NCBI GenBank assembly: GCA_965214795.1
Contig: OZ243976.1
Location: 4,340,001-4,404,000 of the forward strand
DNA from: JAJDXW01 sp965214795
GTDB taxonomy: Bacteria; Pseudomonadota; Gammaproteobacteria; HK1
Reading direction: 5' to 3'
DNA length: 64,000 bases
Shown here one piece after another: positions 59,829 to 64,000 of the stretch. Position 1 is the first letter of the stretch. Every line of letters starts with the position of its first letter. The notes beneath the pieces are model-generated. The model made no database searches. It was given only the letters and a program-made list of their open reading frames with translations, and was not told the DNA's origin. The translations under genes were made by a program, and so were the position numbers.

Positions 59829-60071
59829 TCGGCTCGGGCTCCGGCAGGACACCCCGCCGGCGCTGCTCTATGATTGTCCGGATGCCGGCTTCGGGCCCGG
59901 CCCCGCGGTTCGCGTGCGCGCGCCCTCGCCCGCCCGGTCTCGGCCCGCCGGGTTCCGACCCCCGGGGGCCCCGCCGCGAACGGACCCTCCGCGGCGCAAC
60001 GACGGGCCGGAAGCAGGCCCTCCGTGCAAACCGGACAGGAGACACTCCGGGCGCGACCACCGGACGGAACG

Positions 60072-61091
60072 ATGACCCCAGTCGAGATGGAAGCCCGCAT
60101 CGTCCGCTACGGCGATCTGAAGCCCTGCCGGACCGCGTTCATCGACGCCCACACCCCGGGTTCGGACCGCAAGGAGAACTTCAGCATCATCGGGGCGGGC
60201 GTCTCGGAGAGCGCGGACCAGCACGTCCACATCCGGGAGACGCCGGGCTTCAACGTCGGGGCCGCCGGCCAGCCGCCGCACTGCGTGAACTCGCTGCATT
60301 CGCACCGCACCGCGGAGGTGTTCTTCGTGCATCGGGGCCGCTGGCGATTCTTCTGGGGGCGCCGGGGGGCCGCCGGCGAGGTGGTTCTGGAGGAAGGCGA
60401 CCTCTTCGACATCCCGACCGGGATATTCCGCGGCTTCGAGAACGTGGGAACCGACTACGGGATCATCATGGCCCTCCTTGGGGGCGACGACGCGGGCGGC
60501 GGCGTGGTCTGGGCGCCCCAGGTCATCGAGGAGGCACGGGAGCACGGCCTCGTCCTCGCCGAGACGGGGCGCCTCTACGACACGGCGAGGGGCGAGACCC
60601 TCCCCGAAGGGACAAGCCCGATGCCGCTCCTCACCGACGACGAGCTTGCGGACTTTCCCGAGATGCCGGTCGAGGAGGTGGTCCCCGCCCGCGTGAGCCG
60701 GTACCAGGACCTGATCGCCCTCGCCGCAAAGCGCCCCGCGGCGGTCATCGGCGCTTCGGGAGCCCTCATCCTCGACCGGCCGGGCTTCGAGGTCGACTTC
60801 GTCGGCCGGGGCTCGCTCCCGCCCGAGCCCTACGCCACCCCCCGCCACGAGGTGCTCATGGTCCACCGCGGCCACTGGCGCCTCGCCTTCGACCACGGAG
60901 AGACGGTCCTCGCCCCCGGCGACACCTGCGCCGTGCCGCCGGGACTGACCCGCCGGCTGGCGCCGGCCATGAGCGGCGAGGCCGCCCTCTTTCGCGTCCG
61001 CAACACCGGCGACCCGGCCGGTCCGACCACCGCGGTTCCAACCTCCGCCGGTCCAGCTACCGCCGGCCAGACAACCGGGAGACCCGCATGA
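60072..61091 (+). CDS. Two-domain cupin protein (dioxygenase-like)
   Basis: 339-residue bicupin. The first cupin has the metal motif SLHSHRTAEVFFVHRGRW with a second His-bearing strand near GIFRGFEN; the second has RHEVLMVHRGHWRLAF and GDTCAVPPG. Resembles gentisate- or salicylate-type ring-cleavage enzymes and related bicupin isomerases, but the second domain lacks a full His set. A low-complexity Ala/Thr/Gly/Pro tail ends the protein. ATG at 60072; the stop overlaps the MetE-like gene start (ATGA), implying a functional link. Confidence 0.82.
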   Translation: MTPVEMEARIVRYGDLKPCRTAFIDAHTPGSDRKENFSIIGAGVSESADQHVHIRETPGFNVGAAGQPPHCVNSLHSHRTAEVFFVHRGRWRFFWGRRGAAGEVVLEEGDLFDIPTGIFRGFENVGTDYGIIMALLGGDDAGGGVVWAPQVIEEAREHGLVLAETGRLYDTARGETLPEGTSPMPLLTDDELADFPEMPVEEVVPARVSRYQDLIALAAKRPAAVIGASGALILDRPGFEVDFVGRGSLPPEPYATPRHEVLMVHRGHWRLAFDHGETVLAPGDTCAVPPGLTRRLAPAMSGEAALFRVRNTGDPAGPTTAVPTSAGPATAGQTTGRPA

Positions 61092-62227
61092 CCCGCATCG
61101 CCACTACCCACGTCGGCTCGCTGCCGCGCAGGCAGCGCACGGTCGACTTCCTCTTCGCCCGCGACCGGGGGGATGCGTACGACCCGGCGGAGTTCGCGAC
61201 CTGCATGGCGGAGGAATGCGCCGAGACGGTCCGCCGGCAGGTCGAAGCAGGCATCGACATCGTCTCCGACGGAGAGACCTCCAAGATCTCCTACTCGACG
61301 TACGTCAAGGACCGCTATACCGGCTTCTCCGGCGACAGCGACCGCAACGTTCCCGGGGACCTCAAGCTCTTCCCGCGCTACATGGAGCGCATCGCCCGGG
61401 AGGGCGGCACGCCGCAGTTCGCACGCCCGCGCTGCACCGGACCGGTGGCGTCGAAGGGCGACGCGGACCTGAAGGCCGACATCGCCAACCTCAAGGCCGC
61501 GATGGCCGCGCACGGGGCGGAGCGCGGGTTCATGAATGCCGCGTCCCCCGGGGTGATCGCCCAGTTCCTGCCGAACGCCTGGTACCCCTCGCGCGAGGCC
61601 TACCTCGAGGCTCTCGCCGACGCGATGAAGGCCGAGTACGACTCGATCCTTGCGGCCGGGCTCGACCTCCAGCTCGACTGTCCCGATCTCGGCCTCTCCC
61701 GCCACGCGATCTTCGGCGATCTCTCCGACGAGGAGTTCGCGAAAATCGCGGCCGCCAACGTCGAGATCCTGAACCACGCGCTCCGCGACGCCGATCCGGC
61801 GCGGGTGCGGGCCCACATCTGCTGGGGGAACTACGAGGGGCCGCACGTCTGCGACATCGGGCTGGACCAAGTCTTCTCGACCCTCATGTCGATCCGGGCC
61901 GGCTACGTCCTGTTCGAGAACGCGAACCCGCGCCACGCCCACGAGTGGACCGTGTTCCGCGACCGCCGCGGCGAGATCCCCGACGATATGGTCCTCGTGC
62001 CCGGGGTCATCGACTCGACGAACAACTTCGTCGAGCACCCCGAGCTGGTGGCGCAGCGGATCGAGCAGTTCACCCGGATCGTGGGCCCGGACCGGGTCAT
62101 CGCCGGCACCGACTGCGGCTTCGGGACGTTCGCCGGCTTCGGGTCGGTGGATCCGGACATCACCTACGTGAAGCTCGCGGCGCTCGCCGAGGGCGCGGCC
62201 ATCGCCTCGGCGCGGGCGGCGGCGTAG
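61088..62227 (+). CDS. Cobalamin-independent methionine synthase C-terminal-domain-like protein
   Basis: 379-residue barrel of the MetE C-terminal family (stand-alone). It shows TTHVGSLPRRQRTVDF, VEAGIDIVSDGETSK, DLQLDCPDLGLS, the zinc-ligand-like HICWGNYEGPH (His and Cys), VPGVIDSTNNFVEHPELV and GTDCGFGTFAG with the second Cys. Stand-alone members act as methyltransferases or in breakdown of natural products; the overlap with the bicupin gene suggests demethylation or methyl transfer on the bicupin substrate. Not the main methionine synthase because the N-terminal half is absent. Confidence 0.86.
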   Translation: MTRIATTHVGSLPRRQRTVDFLFARDRGDAYDPAEFATCMAEECAETVRRQVEAGIDIVSDGETSKISYSTYVKDRYTGFSGDSDRNVPGDLKLFPRYMERIAREGGTPQFARPRCTGPVASKGDADLKADIANLKAAMAAHGAERGFMNAASPGVIAQFLPNAWYPSREAYLEALADAMKAEYDSILAAGLDLQLDCPDLGLSRHAIFGDLSDEEFAKIAAANVEILNHALRDADPARVRAHICWGNYEGPHVCDIGLDQVFSTLMSIRAGYVLFENANPRHAHEWTVFRDRRGEIPDDMVLVPGVIDSTNNFVEHPELVAQRIEQFTRIVGPDRVIAGTDCGFGTFAGFGSVDPDITYVKLAALAEGAAIASARAAA

Positions 62228-62246
62228 CCCGGCGTGCGTCCGACCG

Positions 62247-62324
62247 GAGCTGTCGAAACGGCTTGAGCGAGTACGGCCCGTCACCGCGCGGGGAGCGGCG
62301 TCCGCAGCGCAAAGCGGGTGAGAT
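62247..62324 (-). repeat. Third copy of the intergenic repeat (inverted)
   Basis: On the minus strand this segment matches 18567-18645 (block C) and 9757-9832 (block B), sharing for example TCACC-CGC..GCGGACGCCGCTCC, GTGACGGGCCGTACTC and CAAGCCG(T/C)TTCGACAGC. It lies 20 bp after the MetE-like gene. No MITE and no clear pairing arms are found here. Confidence 0.5.
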
Positions 62325-62417
62325 TTCCGGAGGCGCAGCTCCCTGTCGGCCGCCCGCCGGGCGGGCGTCCGGCCCGTCCGGCCGGCTCGCGAGGGCTCCG
62401 GCCCGGGAGAACCCCCT

Positions 62418-63416
62418 TCAGGGGGCCGGGGCGCACGCCTCGATGGCGGCGAGGAACCGCTCTTTCGCATCGGGGCCGCGGGCGAAGGGGCTGATGATGG
62501 GTAGGTCGAGGCCCGAATCGCGATAGGCGTCGAGCCGCTCGCGGCACTCGTCCGGCGTTCCGGCGATGCCGGTCGCGGCGATCATCTCGTCGGTCACCGC
62601 CCGCGCCGCGCCCGCCGAATCGCCCGCCGCCCACGCCCGCGCGACCGCGGCCGCCTCGGCGGGAAAGCCGCTCTCCGCGAGCAGGCGGTTGTAGCGGGGA
62701 AAGAAGCCCGCGTAGAAGGCGAGACCGGGCCGGGCGGCGGCGAGGGCCGCTTCCCGGTCCGCGGAGACGCTCGCGGGCAGCAGGGAGGTCACCTCGATGG
62801 CGGCCGCGTCGCGCCCCACCCGGGCGGCGCCCGCCCTGACCCGGGCCCGCGCCGCCGCCGCGCTCGCGAGCGTGCTCCGGGTGAGGATCACGCCGTCCGC
62901 GATCTCGCCGCAGAGCTCCAGCATCTTCGGGAACAAAGCGGAGAGATAGACGGGCGGCTCCCCGCGCAGGGGCCGGAACCAGAGCTTGAAGCCTTCGATC
63001 CGGACCGTCTCCCCCGCATGACGGACCTCGCCCTCCCGGAGCAGGGTGCGGACGATCGCCACCGTATCGCGGACGCGATCGAGCGGCCGCGCGTACTCGA
63101 CGCCGTGCTCGGGCCCGACCTGGACGCGGTGGCTCGACCCGAGCCCGAGGACGAACCGCCCCCCCGAGAGCTCGTCCACCGTCGCCGCCGACATCGCGAT
63201 CGTGGGAGCGGTGCGGACGAACACACTGCTGATGGCGGTGCCGAGCCGGAGGCGGCGGGTTCGGAGCGCGCAGGCGGCGAGGATCGCGAATTGGTCACCG
63301 CCGTGCCCCTCGGCGACCCATATCGATTCGTAGCCGAGTGACTCGGCCCGCTCCGCGCAGTCGGCGATCTCGCAAGCGGTGAGCCCGCCGGAGAACGCGA
63401 TCCCGATCCTCGACAC
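62418..63416 (-). CDS. Luciferase-like (LLM class) flavin/F420-dependent oxidoreductase
   Basis: 332-residue TIM-barrel of the bacterial luciferase-like family: RIGIAFSGGL at the start, AESLGYESIWVAEGHGGDQF, LRLGTAISSVFVRTAPTIAMSAATVDELSGGRFVLGLGSSH in adjoining strands, and GVEYARPLDRVRDTVAIVRTLL. Start is GTG at 63416 behind a ggaaagga ribosome-binding site. Members use reduced FMN or F420; the reaction is not predictable. Single gene, convergent with the bicupin-MetE-like operon. Confidence 0.88.
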   Translation of the reverse strand: MSRIGIAFSGGLTACEIADCAERAESLGYESIWVAEGHGGDQFAILAACALRTRRLRLGTAISSVFVRTAPTIAMSAATVDELSGGRFVLGLGSSHRVQVGPEHGVEYARPLDRVRDTVAIVRTLLREGEVRHAGETVRIEGFKLWFRPLRGEPPVYLSALFPKMLELCGEIADGVILTRSTLASAAAARARVRAGAARVGRDAAAIEVTSLLPASVSADREAALAAARPGLAFYAGFFPRYNRLLAESGFPAEAAAVARAWAAGDSAGAARAVTDEMIAATGIAGTPDECRERLDAYRDSGLDLPIISPFARGPDAKERFLAAIEACAPAP

Positions 63417-63599
63417 TGCTTGACGTCCTTTCCGGGAGCCGCCCCGGCCGTGGAGGGAACGAAGCGGGTACCTGCTCGATGGTTCGGACCCCACCGGAGC
63501 CGGGCTTCCCCCGATCAGGAGTATAGTCTGCGTCCGCGCGAGCCGCGCCGGAGGTCCGCGAGGCGGGAGGGCCATCCCGGGCCGGGCGGACAGCGGAGC

Positions 63600-63740
63600 C
63601 GCAGGCCGATGAGATGGCCCCCTCCCCAAGGCTGATCTGTTCTCGGATGTCCCCGATGGCCGCCGGACAGCGTAGCTCCTTGATGCAGAATCTCTTTCTC
63701 CGGTTGACGACGACTTCGGGTGAAGAGATCCGAGGTCGAT
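63600..63740 (-). other. Possible gene fragment cut by MITE copy E
   Basis: A minus-strand frame running up to the MITE edge reads SSPEVVVNRRKRFCIKELRC then PAAIGDIREQISLGEGAISS. Its composition is protein-like and less GC-biased than neighbouring frames, but no family is recognised. The MITE insertion would separate it from any start. Confidence 0.3.
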
Positions 63741-63884
63741 CAGCAATTCTCATTTTGCTCGTCGGGTCCCGCTGCCGGACCGGCACGGCCGTCGATCTGC
63801 CCCCCGATCTGCCCCGGATCGAGTCGCAAGGAGAAGACGGCTTGCGGCTCAGGGTGAAGTCAGGTGCCAAAATGAGAACTGCTG
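63741..63884 (+). mobile_element. MITE copy E (144 bp), diverged 9-bp target duplication
   Basis: Ends CAGCAATTCTCATTTTG and CAAAATGAGAACTGCTG. Flanking 9-mers are GAGGTCGAT (63732-63740) and GATTTCGAT (63885-63893), matching at 7 of 9 positions. Same length and orientation as copies A, C and D. It borders an unusually AT-rich stretch to its right. Confidence 0.88.
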
Positions 63885-63945
63885 GATTTCGATATAAATT
63901 ATTCAATTTATTGGATAAAATCGAGAAAATAAATCAGTCTTGATC
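63885..63945. other. AT-rich island
   Basis: About 60 bp of strikingly AT-rich sequence (ataaattattcaatttattg, then ggataaaatcgagaaaataa) inside otherwise GC-rich DNA. It may be a promoter or silencer-binding region of a gene beyond the window edge, or foreign DNA. The remaining 55 bp to the window end show no gene. Confidence 0.5.
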
Positions 63946-64000
63946 CCTTCCCTCACTTCCTTCTTCGGCGTCGGGCGCGCCGGGATGGACGTTCATCGAG

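Larger units (their letters stand above)
59170..60071. other. Gene-free mobile-element region
   Basis: About 900 bp without an intact gene. It holds an internally deleted IS1634-like element (59221-59598), MITE copy D (59685-59828) and about 240 bp of GC-rich sequence before the bicupin gene. The lower GC of 59250-59570 stands out. The promoter for the bicupin-MetE-like operon should lie in the last 240 bp, but no clear elements are visible. Confidence 0.6.

Noticed and set aside
5293..63884. MITE as a small protein gene
   Set aside because: The 144-bp unit is open in more than one frame on both strands, but without start codons or ribosome-binding sites in common, and conservation is at the DNA level with inverted ends and target duplications.
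1..64000. tRNA, rRNA or CRISPR arrays
   Set aside because: No T-loop-like ggttcgaatcc with a matching acceptor stem, no rRNA-like stretch, and no regularly spaced repeats were found by reading. A covariance search would be decisive.

Overview
The window is GC-rich chromosomal DNA from a heterotrophic bacterium. The best guess is an uncultured or poorly studied gammaproteobacterium, because the order ntrY-rsmB-fmt-def, followed on the other strand by dprA-topA-purE-tsaC, is a housekeeping neighbourhood common in that class. This placement is inferred from gene order and protein motifs, not from a marker gene; no rRNA or tRNA gene was seen.

Layout. 1-10.6 kb: housekeeping genes (nitrogen-type sensor kinase cut by the window edge, rRNA methylation, formyl-Met tRNA and peptide deformylation, DNA uptake, topoisomerase I, purine synthesis, tRNA t6A). 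10.7-26.5 kb: catabolic and transport genes on the + strand: a two-subunit molybdenum hydroxylase, a complete branched-chain-amino-acid-type (HAAT) ABC transporter with an embedded acyl-CoA synthetase, an aminomutase-like class III aminotransferase, and an ATP-dependent hydantoinase/oxoprolinase pair. 26.5-32.8 kb: accessory insert with a giant exonuclease-RecQ-UvrD fusion helicase and a DUF433/PIN-like toxin-antitoxin pair whose toxin gene is broken. 32.8-47.1 kb: metabolic genes (EamA transporter, carboxymuconolactone-decarboxylase-like protein, mmsA, 5-formyl-THF cyclo-ligase, folK-folP fusion, hydrolases, hmgA, polar amino-acid ABC transporter), with a yefM-yoeB pair at 41.1-41.7 kb. 47.1-52.1 kb: eroded mobile and defence island (left-truncated IS66, IS630 tail, frameshifted PIN gene, RhuM-Doc fusion, type I restriction R subunit cut before its helicase domain). 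52.1-64 kb: an ABC exporter with a chimeric 3' end, an intact vapBC-type pair, an M81 peptidase, an HD protein, an adenine/adenosine deaminase, an AlkD-like repair protein, a bicupin-MetE-like operon and a luciferase-like oxidoreductase.

The most distinctive pattern is a family of five miniature inverted-repeat elements (four of 144 bp, one of 132 bp) with 17-bp terminal inverted repeats and 9-bp target duplications, all in one orientation. Two of them sit inside copies of a second, older intergenic repeat whose flanking arms can base-pair at each locus although the arm sequence differs between loci. No autonomous element with matching ends is present. Several island genes (two toxins, hsdR, IS66, IS630, an IS1634-like element) are truncated or frameshifted, so the accessory DNA looks old and decaying, whereas the exonuclease-RecQ-UvrD gene is intact over about 1790 codons.
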